Assembly (NCBI RefSeq): GCF_009866765.1
Contig: NZ_CP019431.1
Coordinates: 6,468,001-6,532,000, forward strand
Length of the DNA stretch: 64,000 nucleotides
Reading direction: 5' to 3'
Source: Pseudomonas sp. S35
GTDB taxonomy: Bacteria; Pseudomonadota; Gammaproteobacteria; Pseudomonadales; Pseudomonadaceae
A model generated the notes under the pieces. The model worked only from the letters and a program-made list of their open reading frames with translations, did no database searches and was not told where the DNA came from. Positions 56,730 to 64,000 of the stretch are shown here, one piece after another (the stretch's first letter is position 1; every line of letters begins with the position of its first letter). A program made the translations under genes and the position numbers.

Positions 56730-57704
56730 ATGCGTAAGTCATTGATGCGTATGACATTGCGTCAATTGCAGATCTTCAACGAAGTGTGCGATTTGCGTTC
56801 ATACAGCCGTGCCGCCGAGGAAATGTCCCTCACACAACCGGCCGTGAGCCTGCAAATTCGCCAGTTGGAAGAGCTGATCGGCCAGCCGCTGTTCGATTAC
56901 GTCGGCAAAAAACTCTACATGACCGAGGCCGCCGAAGCGCTGCAAAGGGCCAGCCGCGATATATTCGGGCGCCTGGAAAACCTCGATATGCAGCTGTCGG
57001 ACATGCAGGGTTCGCTGCAGGGCCAACTCAAGCTCGCGATTGAATCCAGTGCCAAATACTTCGTGCCGCACCTGTTTGCCGCGTTCAAGCGCCAGCACCC
57101 TGAAGTGCAACTGCACCTCACAGTGGTCAACCGCGCCCAGGTGATCCGGCGCCTCTCGGACAACCGTGACGACCTGGTGATCATGTCTATGGTGCCCCAG
57201 GACATGGGTCTGGAATTCCTGCCATTTCTCAATAATCCGATTGTCGCCGTGGCGCCGCCCGATCATCCGTTGAGCCTGCAGGGGCCGCTGCGCCTGCAAG
57301 ACCTGGAGCCTTACACACTGTTGGTGCGCGAACCGGGCTCCGGCACGCGAATGGCCTGCGAGGAATATTTCAAGGAAAAACGCGTGCACTTCACCCAGAC
57401 GGTAGAAGTGGCCTCGGCCGAGGCGCAACGTGAATGCGTCTGCGCAGGCCTGGGCGTGGCCTTGCTGACGCGCCATGCGGTGAACATGGAACTGGCCACC
57501 GGCGGGCTCAAGGAGCTGCCGGTGGAAGAACTGCCGCTGTACCGCAGTTGGTGCCTGGTGCAGGCCAAGGCCAAGCGCCTGTCACCGGTGGCCCATGCGT
57601 TCCTGGGCTTTATCCGCAGCGAACGGGTGCAGATCAGCGCGTTGGCTGAGCGCTTCGCTGGGCAGCCGCGGGCGCCTGCCAGTGGAGTTCTGGGTAGTCA
57701 CTGA
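56730..57704 (+). CDS. LysR-family regulator, probable pyc operon regulator
   Basis: LysR-type protein of 324 residues. Helix-turn-helix: FNEVCDLRSYSRAAEEMSLT, then QPAVSLQIRQLEELIG. The effector domain (about 95-300) is CysB/CbbR-like with LKLAIESSAKYFVPHLFAAF. It is divergent from pycA, matching the arrangement called pycR in P. aeruginosa. In-frame ATGs at 56730, 56745 and 56751 are all possible. Its last 71 nt overlap the small gene on the other strand. Confidence 0.9.
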   Translation: MRKSLMRMTLRQLQIFNEVCDLRSYSRAAEEMSLTQPAVSLQIRQLEELIGQPLFDYVGKKLYMTEAAEALQRASRDIFGRLENLDMQLSDMQGSLQGQLKLAIESSAKYFVPHLFAAFKRQHPEVQLHLTVVNRAQVIRRLSDNRDDLVIMSMVPQDMGLEFLPFLNNPIVAVAPPDHPLSLQGPLRLQDLEPYTLLVREPGSGTRMACEEYFKEKRVHFTQTVEVASAEAQRECVCAGLGVALLTRHAVNMELATGGLKELPVEELPLYRSWCLVQAKAKRLSPVAHAFLGFIRSERVQISALAERFAGQPRAPASGVLGSH

Positions 57705-57831
57705 TGCTCTGGAGCAGTTGGCGCTCCTGGCAACGGTCTTCGATCGCGCGACGGAACGCCATGCGGCGCTGGTCTTCCTGCTGACGACGGGTCTTTACCG
57801 CGCTGTTGCTGTCTTCGTAGGGACGGGCCAT
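57634..57831 (-). CDS. Small conserved basic protein (PA3496-like)
   Basis: Protein of 65 residues starting MARPYEDSNSAVKTRRQQED and continuing QRRMAFRRAIEDRCQERQLL. The highly charged Arg/Gln/Glu helix is a family I remember from pseudomonads as a PA3496-type putative envelope integrity protein; the name is uncertain. The 3' end overlaps the end of the LysR gene by 71 nt on the opposite strand. Open frame upstream to 57963 runs through REP sequence and is not coding. Confidence 0.65.
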   Translation of the reverse strand: MARPYEDSNSAVKTRRQQEDQRRMAFRRAIEDRCQERQLLQSISDYPELHWQAPAAAQRSAQPTR

Positions 57832-57930
57832 TTTGAGTCTCCCAATGCGAGTACGAGGGAGTTCAGGATCGGCTCGACGGATGACATGACGATGACAGCC
57901 TGGTGAAGATTCTGGACGCACAGAAGATGC

Positions 57931-58219
57931 AAATGTGGGAGGTGGCCAGCCCCCGATGGCCATAGGTATCTACACAACTCTTAAAGGCAGATACATAACG
58001 CTGTGGTGAGCGGGCTTGCCCCGCGCTGGGCTGCGCAGCAGCCCCAAAACGCTCACCTCGATTGATTCTGGCACTCAGCGGTGACCTTGTTGGGGCTGCT
58101 GCGCAGCCCAGCGCGGGGCAAGCCCGCTCACTACAACAGCTCATTTGACATAGATTCAGCATCCACGGAAAGTTGTGTAGATACCTATGGCCATCGGGGG
58201 CCGGCCCCCTCCCACATTT
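57931..58219. repeat. Nested REPIN: one REP doublet inserted within another
   Basis: The outer inverted repeat is 57931-57979 against 58171-58219 (49 nt, two mismatches), with a REP at the outer end and the tail ATAGGTATCTACACAACT on the inner side. Inside lies a different inverted repeat, 58003-58047 against 58090-58134 (45 nt, one mismatch), with GAGCGGGCTTGCCCCGCGCT as core. This 408-nt stretch between 57832 and 58239 holds no gene. Confidence 0.85.
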
Positions 58220-58239
58220 GGAACGAATGCAACCTTGAA

Positions 58240-59106
58240 TCAGTCGTCGAGGGCTTTGACCGACTTGGGCGACAACCGCAGGCTACGCAAGCTGCGCTTC
58301 ACGCTCTTGAGGTGGTTGACCAGGCTCGGCCCGCGCGCCATCGCCACGCCCATCGCCAACACGTCGATCACCACCAGATGGGCAATGCGCGAGGTCAGCG
58401 GGGTGTAGATCTCGGTGTCTTCATGTACGTCGATCGCCAGGTTGACCGTGGACAGTTCGGCCAATGGCGTCTGGCTCGGGCACAGGGTGATCAGCGACGC
58501 GCCGCTTTCACGCACCAGGTTGGCGGTGATCAGCAGGTCTTTGGAGCGGCCAGACTGGGAAATACAGATCGCCACGTCCGTCGGTTTCAAGGTCACCGCC
58601 GACATCGCCTGCATGTGCGGGTCGCTGTAGGCCGCCGCCGTCAGCAGCAGCCGGAAGAATTTATGCTGAGCATCCGCCGCCACCGCGCCGGACGCACCGA
58701 AGCCATAGAACTCCACACGCTGGGCCTGGGACATGGCCGTCACGGCCTTTTGCAGCTCAACGGGGTCGAGCTTCTCGCGCACTTCCATGAGGGTGTGCAA
58801 GGTGGTATCGAAGATCTTGAGGCTGTAGTCGGCGACGGAATCATCTTCGTGGATCGCAAACTGCCCGAAACTCGCGCCAGCAGCCAGGCTCTGGGCCAGC
58901 TTGAGTTTCAGGTCCTGGAACCCGGAGCAACCGATGGCGCGGCAGAAGCGCACGATGGTCGGCTCGCTGATGCCCACGCTGTGAGCCAGGTCGGCCATGG
59001 AACTGTGCATCACGGCCGCAGGGTCAAGCAGCACGTGATCGGCAACCTTGAGTTCCGATTTGCGTAACAGGTGGCGCGACTGGGCGATATGTTGCAACAG
59101 GTTCAA
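58240..59106 (-). CDS. RpiR/HexR-like regulator with SIS domain
   Basis: Protein of 288 residues starting with TTG. An AAGAG site lies 7 nt before that TTG, and the start gives the usual HexR length and N-terminus (LNLLQHIAQSRHLLRKSELK). The helix-turn-helix is MADLAHSVGISEPTIVRFCR, followed by a SIS domain with FYGFGASGAVAADAQHKFF and ICISQSGRSKDLL, which bind phosphosugars such as KDPG in HexR. The usual HexR target genes zwf/edd are not adjacent in the window, so it is a paralogue or distant regulator. A longer frame to 59226 lacks a ribosome site. Confidence 0.88.
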   Translation of the reverse strand: MNLLQHIAQSRHLLRKSELKVADHVLLDPAAVMHSSMADLAHSVGISEPTIVRFCRAIGCSGFQDLKLKLAQSLAAGASFGQFAIHEDDSVADYSLKIFDTTLHTLMEVREKLDPVELQKAVTAMSQAQRVEFYGFGASGAVAADAQHKFFRLLLTAAAYSDPHMQAMSAVTLKPTDVAICISQSGRSKDLLITANLVRESGASLITLCPSQTPLAELSTVNLAIDVHEDTEIYTPLTSRIAHLVVIDVLAMGVAMARGPSLVNHLKSVKRSLRSLRLSPKSVKALDD

Positions 59107-59258
59107 AGGACGGACTCTTGTTATTGGCAGGGCCAGGGGATGTAGCAAGCTTGTAGTTATACTACAAGAATTGTCGTTTTGCCCGTCTGACGCACCACTA
59201 AATCGCCCTGCTGCCCTCTGATTCAAAGGGCGAGAGCTTTGTAGCCACAGCGGCGGGG

Positions 59259-62141
59259 TCAGCGTCCCCAGGGAAAATCTGCATTTTGCCGTAACAAATC
59301 TGCCAAGCCTTCGGCCGGCATCGGCCGGCTGATCAAGTAACCCTGCACTTCGTCACAACGCTCAAACCGCAGGAAGTCCAGTTGCTGCTGATCTTCCACG
59401 CCTTCGGCCACGACCTTGAGCGCCAAGCCGTGGGCCATGGCGATGATCGCCCGGGTGATAGCCGCATCCTCGCGCCCCTGCCCGAGCCCACGGATAAACG
59501 TCTGGTCGATCTTCACGTAATCCACGGGGATGCGTTTGAGGTAGCTGAGGGACGAATAGCCCGTGCCAAAGTCGTCGATGGCCAGCTTCACCCCCAAGTC
59601 CCGCAGTTGTTGGAAGGTGGCGATGATGTGTTCGACGCTGTCGAGCAGTTGGCTCTCGGTCAGCTCCAACTCCAGGTATTGCGGGTCCAGCCCGGTCTCT
59701 TCCAACACCTGGCGCACCAGGCTGACCAACTTGCCCTGACGCAACTGGTGCACCGACAGGTTCACCGATACCCGAATCGGCGCCAGCCCCTGGCGCTGCC
59801 ATTCGCAGGCTTGCCAGCAGGCCTGGCGCAACACGAATTCGCCCAGCGGCACGATCAGGCCCGTTTCTTCAGCCAGCCCGATAAAGTCGCAGGGCGGCAC
59901 CATGCCCCATTGCGGATGCTCCCAGCGAATCAGCGCTTCGGCAGCATTGAGCTTGCCGGTGGCCAGGCACAGTTTCGGCTGGTAGAACACCGAAAGCTGG
60001 CGCTCGTCGATGGCTTTGCGCAGGTGGTTTTCCAACTGCAAGCGCTCTAGGGTACTGGCTTGCAGGCTGTCGGTGTAGAACTGGAAGTTATTGCCGCCCA
60101 GGTGCTTGGCGTGCTGCATGGCCATGTTCGATTGGCTGACCAACTCGGAAATTTCCCGCGCATTGTCTGGCAGCAGGCTGACACCCATCGAGGCGCTGAC
60201 CACCAACTCATGCCCCTCCACCGTCACCGGCACCCGCAGTTTGGCCAGCAGCCGCGTGGCCACCCGCGCCAGACTCGACAAGTTGCCGTAGGCGTCGAAC
60301 AACACGGCGAACTCATCACCGGACAGGCGCGCAATGGTGTCGGCTTCAGGCAACGCGTTGATCAACCGACGGGCCATTTTTTGCAGCAACTGGTCGGCCA
60401 CTTCATGACCCAGGCTGTCATTGAGCAACTTGAAACGGTCGAGGTTGATATGCAGCAACGCCAGGCTGCGACCGCCCTGGCGTACGCGCTGGTGGGCTTC
60501 GCGCAACCGTTCGCGAAACAGCGAGCGGTTGGCCAGGCCGGTCAATTCGTCGTAGTGCGTGAGGTAGCGCATGCGCTCCTCGGACTCGCGCCGCGCCGAC
60601 AGATCAGCGAAGAAGCCCACGATATGGCTGACTTTTCCGCGAACATCGCGTACCACATTCAGTTGCAGCCACTGCGGGTAGAGCTCGCCGTTCTTGCGGG
60701 TCTCCACCAACTCACCCTGCCAGGTGCCGTGGCTGAGCAACGCCTGGCGGATCACCGGGAAATGGCGCCGGGCATCCCGGCTGCTGGGTAGCTCCACCAC
60801 GTTGCGACCGAGCATGTCGTCGATTTCAAAGCCCGTCACGCGGCTGAACGCCTGGTTGACCGCGATCAACGCGTAGTCCGGATCGAGGATCACAATGCCT
60901 TCGCTGGCGGCTTCGAATACCGTCGAGGCCAGCCGTTGCTGTTCCTCCAACGCTTTACCGGCACTGATGTCGCGGCGCGTGCCGAGCATTCGAATCACTC
61001 GCCCGCTGGGCGCACGCTCCACGGCGCGGCCACGGTCTTCGATCCACACCCAGTGCCCATCGCCATGGCGCACGCGGTACTCCACCTGGTAATCCTCGGT
61101 GCGCCCCTTCAAGTGCTCCACCAGCGCGCGCTTGAGCAGCGGCAAGTCATCGGGGTGCAGGCGCGGCTTGAGGTGGCCCAGCATGGCCGTGACGTACTCC
61201 GGCTCCAGGCCGAACAGCTCCTTGAGTTGGGTGTGGTGGACTTCATCGGTCTGCAGGTTCCAGTCCCACAGGCCCAATTCACTGGCTTGCAGGGCCATAG
61301 CCAGGCGCGCTTCACTTTTATTCAGGGCCAGGCTGGCAACGTCCAGTTCCTGGCTGCGTTGCGCCACACGGTCCTGCAGGCCTACCTGGGCTTCGCGCAA
61401 TTCCTGCTCGACCTGGCGGCGCTGCTCGACTTCACGCACCAAATCCTGATTCAACTGCTCGCTGCGCTGCTGCGCCTGCTGAAGGTGTTCGATCAGCGCC
61501 TGGTTCTGGAAGCGTCGCAACAACCCGCGCTGGATCAGGCGGTTGACCTGCCACGCCACCAGGCTCAGGGACGCCAGCAGAATCAGGCCAAGCACGCCCC
61601 AGCCTTGTTGTTGCGGGGCACCGTTCCAGAAGAGATAGACAATCGCCGGCACCAGGCACGGCAACGCGAATGAAAGGAACGCCGGCAGGCTCACCGCATA
61701 GGCAACGCTGGCCGATAACGTCGCGGCGCCGATCAGGCCGAACACCCAGGCCTGTTGCATAAAGCTGTCCACCGGCACCAGGGCGATGGCGGCAGTGGCC
61801 AGGGTCAGGCCGCTGACCGCCGAACCGAGCATGAACATGCGCCGCCAGACCGGCTGGGCCTGGCGGCTGGGCATCGCCGAATCAAACGCCGCCACCTGGA
61901 TCACGCGCATGGCCACCAGCGCCAGCAGCCACACCAGCCAGATGCTGTCGAGCAGGTATTGTTTGGGGTTCCACAGCAGCCAGGCGCAGACCAGGCCGTT
62001 GACCAACATTAACAAGGTGGGCAGCAACGAGCCTTGGTACAGCAGGCGCGTGCGCTCAACCGCCATCTCAGTGGCGTAGTGTTTGCGGATAACCTGCGCG
62101 GGGGCCATCGAGTGGCCGAGCAGGTCGGTGCTGAGGGTCAT
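59259..62141 (-). CDS. Membrane PAS-GGDEF-EAL protein (cyclic di-GMP turnover)
   Basis: Protein of 960 residues. About six hydrophobic segments (roughly 35-210) form the N-terminal membrane part, followed by a coiled coil (about 215-300) and two PAS domains (about 300-540, with VRHGDGHWVWIEDRGR and GIVILDPDYALIAVNQ). The GGDEF site reads LSGDEFAVLF (about residue 605), a permitted variant. The EAL domain is intact: AAEALIRWEHP (about 733), ELTESQLLD, IDDFGTGYSSLSYLKRIP and AEGVED. It probably degrades c-di-GMP and may also make it. The same gene precedes uvrD in P. aeruginosa (PA5442, from memory). ATG 62141 is chosen as the family start. Confidence 0.9.
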   Translation of the reverse strand: MTLSTDLLGHSMAPAQVIRKHYATEMAVERTRLLYQGSLLPTLLMLVNGLVCAWLLWNPKQYLLDSIWLVWLLALVAMRVIQVAAFDSAMPSRQAQPVWRRMFMLGSAVSGLTLATAAIALVPVDSFMQQAWVFGLIGAATLSASVAYAVSLPAFLSFALPCLVPAIVYLFWNGAPQQQGWGVLGLILLASLSLVAWQVNRLIQRGLLRRFQNQALIEHLQQAQQRSEQLNQDLVREVEQRRQVEQELREAQVGLQDRVAQRSQELDVASLALNKSEARLAMALQASELGLWDWNLQTDEVHHTQLKELFGLEPEYVTAMLGHLKPRLHPDDLPLLKRALVEHLKGRTEDYQVEYRVRHGDGHWVWIEDRGRAVERAPSGRVIRMLGTRRDISAGKALEEQQRLASTVFEAASEGIVILDPDYALIAVNQAFSRVTGFEIDDMLGRNVVELPSSRDARRHFPVIRQALLSHGTWQGELVETRKNGELYPQWLQLNVVRDVRGKVSHIVGFFADLSARRESEERMRYLTHYDELTGLANRSLFRERLREAHQRVRQGGRSLALLHINLDRFKLLNDSLGHEVADQLLQKMARRLINALPEADTIARLSGDEFAVLFDAYGNLSSLARVATRLLAKLRVPVTVEGHELVVSASMGVSLLPDNAREISELVSQSNMAMQHAKHLGGNNFQFYTDSLQASTLERLQLENHLRKAIDERQLSVFYQPKLCLATGKLNAAEALIRWEHPQWGMVPPCDFIGLAEETGLIVPLGEFVLRQACWQACEWQRQGLAPIRVSVNLSVHQLRQGKLVSLVRQVLEETGLDPQYLELELTESQLLDSVEHIIATFQQLRDLGVKLAIDDFGTGYSSLSYLKRIPVDYVKIDQTFIRGLGQGREDAAITRAIIAMAHGLALKVVAEGVEDQQQLDFLRFERCDEVQGYLISRPMPAEGLADLLRQNADFPWGR

Positions 62142-62384
62142 AGGCAATGTTCTTATAATGGTGAGCCCGAAACGTCGACGGAGCATACACAAGCAAGCGC
62201 TTGGGCCAAACTGCTCCATGTCATAAAAAATGCCCGGCCGCACACCGCAAAGCTTGGGGCCAGACAGCTTGAGCGAGACCCAGCGCGGGCTGCGGCCATT
62301 GACTGACCGGTCATCACCCCAGACAGAATGTTGAACCGGCCCGATCGCGCCGGTTATTTTCCATCGACCACCCGGCATTGGGAT

Positions 62385-62413
62385 TTGCCCGACTCCCCCC
62401 AGCACCCTAGAAT
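62385..62413 (+). promoter_or_regulatory. uvrD promoter placed directly at the start codon
   Basis: TTGCCC (62385-62390), a 17-nt spacer, and TAGAAT (62408-62413). The expected transcript start, 6-7 nt later, coincides with the uvrD ATG at 62420. No Shine-Dalgarno is present. The rest of the region 62142-62384 shows no gene. Confidence 0.5.
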
Positions 62414-62419
62414 GCGCCG

Positions 62420-64000
62420 ATGCGCGATGATCTCTCTCTTTTGCTGAACTCCCTCAACGATGCCCAACGCCAGGCCGTAGCGGCCCCCGTTGGCCGTCAG
62501 TTGGTCCTGGCCGGTGCTGGCTCCGGTAAAACCCGAGTGCTGGTGCACCGTATCGCCTGGTTGATCCAGGTCGAAAACGCGTCCCCGCATTCCATCCTGT
62601 CGGTGACGTTCACCAACAAGGCCGCTGCCGAGATGCGCCACCGCATCGAGCAGTTGATGGGCATCAGCCCGGCCGGCATGTGGGTCGGCACCTTCCACGG
62701 CCTGGCGCACCGCTTGTTGCGGGCGCATTGGCAGGAAGCCGGGCTCGCCCAGACCTTCCAGATCCTCGACAGCGATGACCAGCAACGCCTGGTCAAGCGG
62801 GTGATCCGCGAGCTGGGCCTCGACGAACAGCGTTGGCCGGTGCGTCAGGCGCAGTGGTTTATCAACGGCCAGAAAGACGAAGGCTTGCGCCCGCAACATA
62901 TCCAGGCCAGCGGCGATTTGTTCCTGGCCACCATGCGCAGCATTTATGAAGCCTATGAGGCGGCCTGTGCACGCGCCGGCGTGATCGACTTCTCCGAACT
63001 GCTGCTGCGCGCCCTCGACCTGTGGCGCGACAACCCCGGTTTGCTGGCCCATTACCAGAAACGTTTCCGGCACATCCTGGTGGACGAGTTCCAGGACACC
63101 AACGCCGTGCAGTACGCCTGGTTGCGCCTGCTGGCCAAGGGCGGCGACAGCCTGATGGTCGTGGGTGACGACGATCAGTCGATCTATGGCTGGCGCGGCG
63201 CGAAAATCGAGAACATCTACCAGTATTCCGACGACTTCCCGGACGCGATCACCATCCGCCTGGAGCAGAACTACCGCTCTACTGCCGGTATCCTCAAGGC
63301 CGCCAACGCCTTGATCGCCAACAACACCGGGCGCATGGGTAAAGAACTGTGGACCGACGGCGGTGAGGGCGAAGCAATCAACCTGTATGCCGCCTTCAAC
63401 GAGCACGATGAAGCGCGCTACGTGGTGGAAACCATCGAAAGCGCGTTGAAAACCGGCCTGGCGCGCAGCGATATCGCGATCCTGTACCGTTCAAACGCCC
63501 AATCGCGGGTATTGGAAGAAGCCTTGCTGCGCGAGCGCATCCCGTACCGCATCTATGGCGGCCAGCGCTTCTTCGAGCGGGCGGAAATCAAGAACGCCAT
63601 GGCCTACCTGCGCTTGCTGGAAGGTCGAGGCAACGATGCGGCGCTGGAGCGGGTGATCAATATCCCGGCCCGTGGCATCGGCGAAAAAACCGTCGAAGCG
63701 ATCCGCGACCACGCGCGCCACGCCGATGTGTCGATGTGGGAAGCGATGCGCCTGCTCATCGCCAACAAAGGCCTGACCGGCCGCGCTGCCGGTGCGCTGG
63801 GTGTGTTTGTCGAGCTGATCGAGAACCTCGCCGCCAAGTGCCTGGAAATGCCCCTGCATTTGATGACCCAGACCGTGATCGAGCAGTCCGGGCTGATTGC
63901 CTACCACGAAGCGGAAAAAGGCGAGAAAGGCCAGGCCCGGGTAGAAAACCTTGAGGAACTGGTCAGCGCCGCCCGTGCGTTCGAAAACACCGAGGAAGAC
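62420..64000 (+). CDS. uvrD: DNA helicase II UvrD (3' end outside window)
   Basis: First 527 codons of a superfamily 1 helicase. Motifs in order: Q-motif LNDAQRQAV, Walker A LAGAGSGKTRVLVHRI, motif Ia SVTFTNKAAAEMRHRI, motif II ILVDEFQDTNAVQYA, motif III VVGDDDQSIYGWRGA and motif IV RLEQNYRST. UvrD unwinds DNA in mismatch and excision repair. It is UvrD rather than Rep because of the N-terminus and its place after the GGDEF/EAL gene. The frame is open to the window edge. Confidence 0.94.
   Translation, partial: MRDDLSLLLNSLNDAQRQAVAAPVGRQLVLAGAGSGKTRVLVHRIAWLIQVENASPHSILSVTFTNKAAAEMRHRIEQLMGISPAGMWVGTFHGLAHRLLRAHWQEAGLAQTFQILDSDDQQRLVKRVIRELGLDEQRWPVRQAQWFINGQKDEGLRPQHIQASGDLFLATMRSIYEAYEAACARAGVIDFSELLLRALDLWRDNPGLLAHYQKRFRHILVDEFQDTNAVQYAWLRLLAKGGDSLMVVGDDDQSIYGWRGAKIENIYQYSDDFPDAITIRLEQNYRSTAGILKAANALIANNTGRMGKELWTDGGEGEAINLYAAFNEHDEARYVVETIESALKTGLARSDIAILYRSNAQSRVLEEALLRERIPYRIYGGQRFFERAEIKNAMAYLRLLEGRGNDAALERVINIPARGIGEKTVEAIRDHARHADVSMWEAMRLLIANKGLTGRAAGALGVFVELIENLAAKCLEMPLHLMTQTVIEQSGLIAYHEAEKGEKGQARVENLEELVSAARAFENTEED

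Noticed and set aside
57832..57963. N-terminal extension of the small PA3496-like protein
   Set aside because: The extra residues are encoded by REP-containing DNA and have no ribosome site; MARPYED is the natural start.

Overview
This window reads as a chromosomal stretch of a Pseudomonas of the fluorescens group. Gene order (HU, rubredoxin reductase, rubredoxin, ubiC, ubiA, phoB, phoR, CorC-like, M23 peptidase, phoU-pstBACS, purEK, aspA, acetylpolyamine amidohydrolase, pycAB, RpiR regulator, GGDEF/EAL protein, uvrD) matches from memory the order near the replication origin in P. putida and P. aeruginosa. REP/REPIN repeats of the fluorescens type (GTGGGAGGGGGCTTGCCCCCGA) support this. There are no rRNA, tRNA, CRISPR, transposase or phage genes.

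Layout. (1) 1-4925: end of an rhs gene with a nuclease-like tip, its probable immunity gene, then a graveyard of orphan immunity genes (two SUKH-like, one Imm26-like, one small WRGDW protein) interleaved with rhs core fragments. (2) 5011-8977: hupA, rubB and rubredoxin, divergent from ubiC-ubiA, then a small secreted protein. (3) 9060-21579: the phosphate regulon. phoB-phoR, and on the other strand pstS, pstC, pstA, pstB, phoU, with Pho boxes in front of phoB, pstS and pstC; between them a CorC-like protein, an M23 peptidase and a response regulator. (4) 21724-28511: MHS-family transporter, thioesterase, hexose-6-phosphate mutarotase, small envelope proteins, purE-purK behind a terminator-bearing leader, and a HypT-like LysR regulator. 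(5) 28694-33010: aspA, an alanine/glycine-type Na+ symporter and L-asparaginase, a set for asparagine/aspartate use. (6) 33128-45742: two paralogous ~1530-residue DUF6543 (dermonecrotic-toxin-like) proteins flanking an AraC regulator, acetylpolyamine amidohydrolase and a polyamine-binding protein. (7) 45746-51745: MocR regulator with a DnaA-box-like cluster in its linker, divergent from a PaiB-like protein and two GNAT acetyltransferases; homocysteine S-methyltransferase divergent from an amino-acid ABC importer that lacks a local ATPase. (8) 51902-64000: short autotransporter, two-subunit pyruvate carboxylase (pycA, pycB) with its LysR regulator, a small conserved gene, a nested REPIN, a HexR-like regulator, a PAS-GGDEF-EAL protein and the start of uvrD.

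The least explained content is in region 1 (rhs cassette decay with a reused junction) and region 6 (twin giant toxin-like proteins around a polyamine locus). Several regulatory structures are visible only at nucleotide level: the purE leader, the Shine-Dalgarno hairpin before the second giant gene, the DnaA-box cluster, and possible leaderless promoters at uvrD and pstC. Functions are assigned by reading motifs and by remembered families; no search was run.
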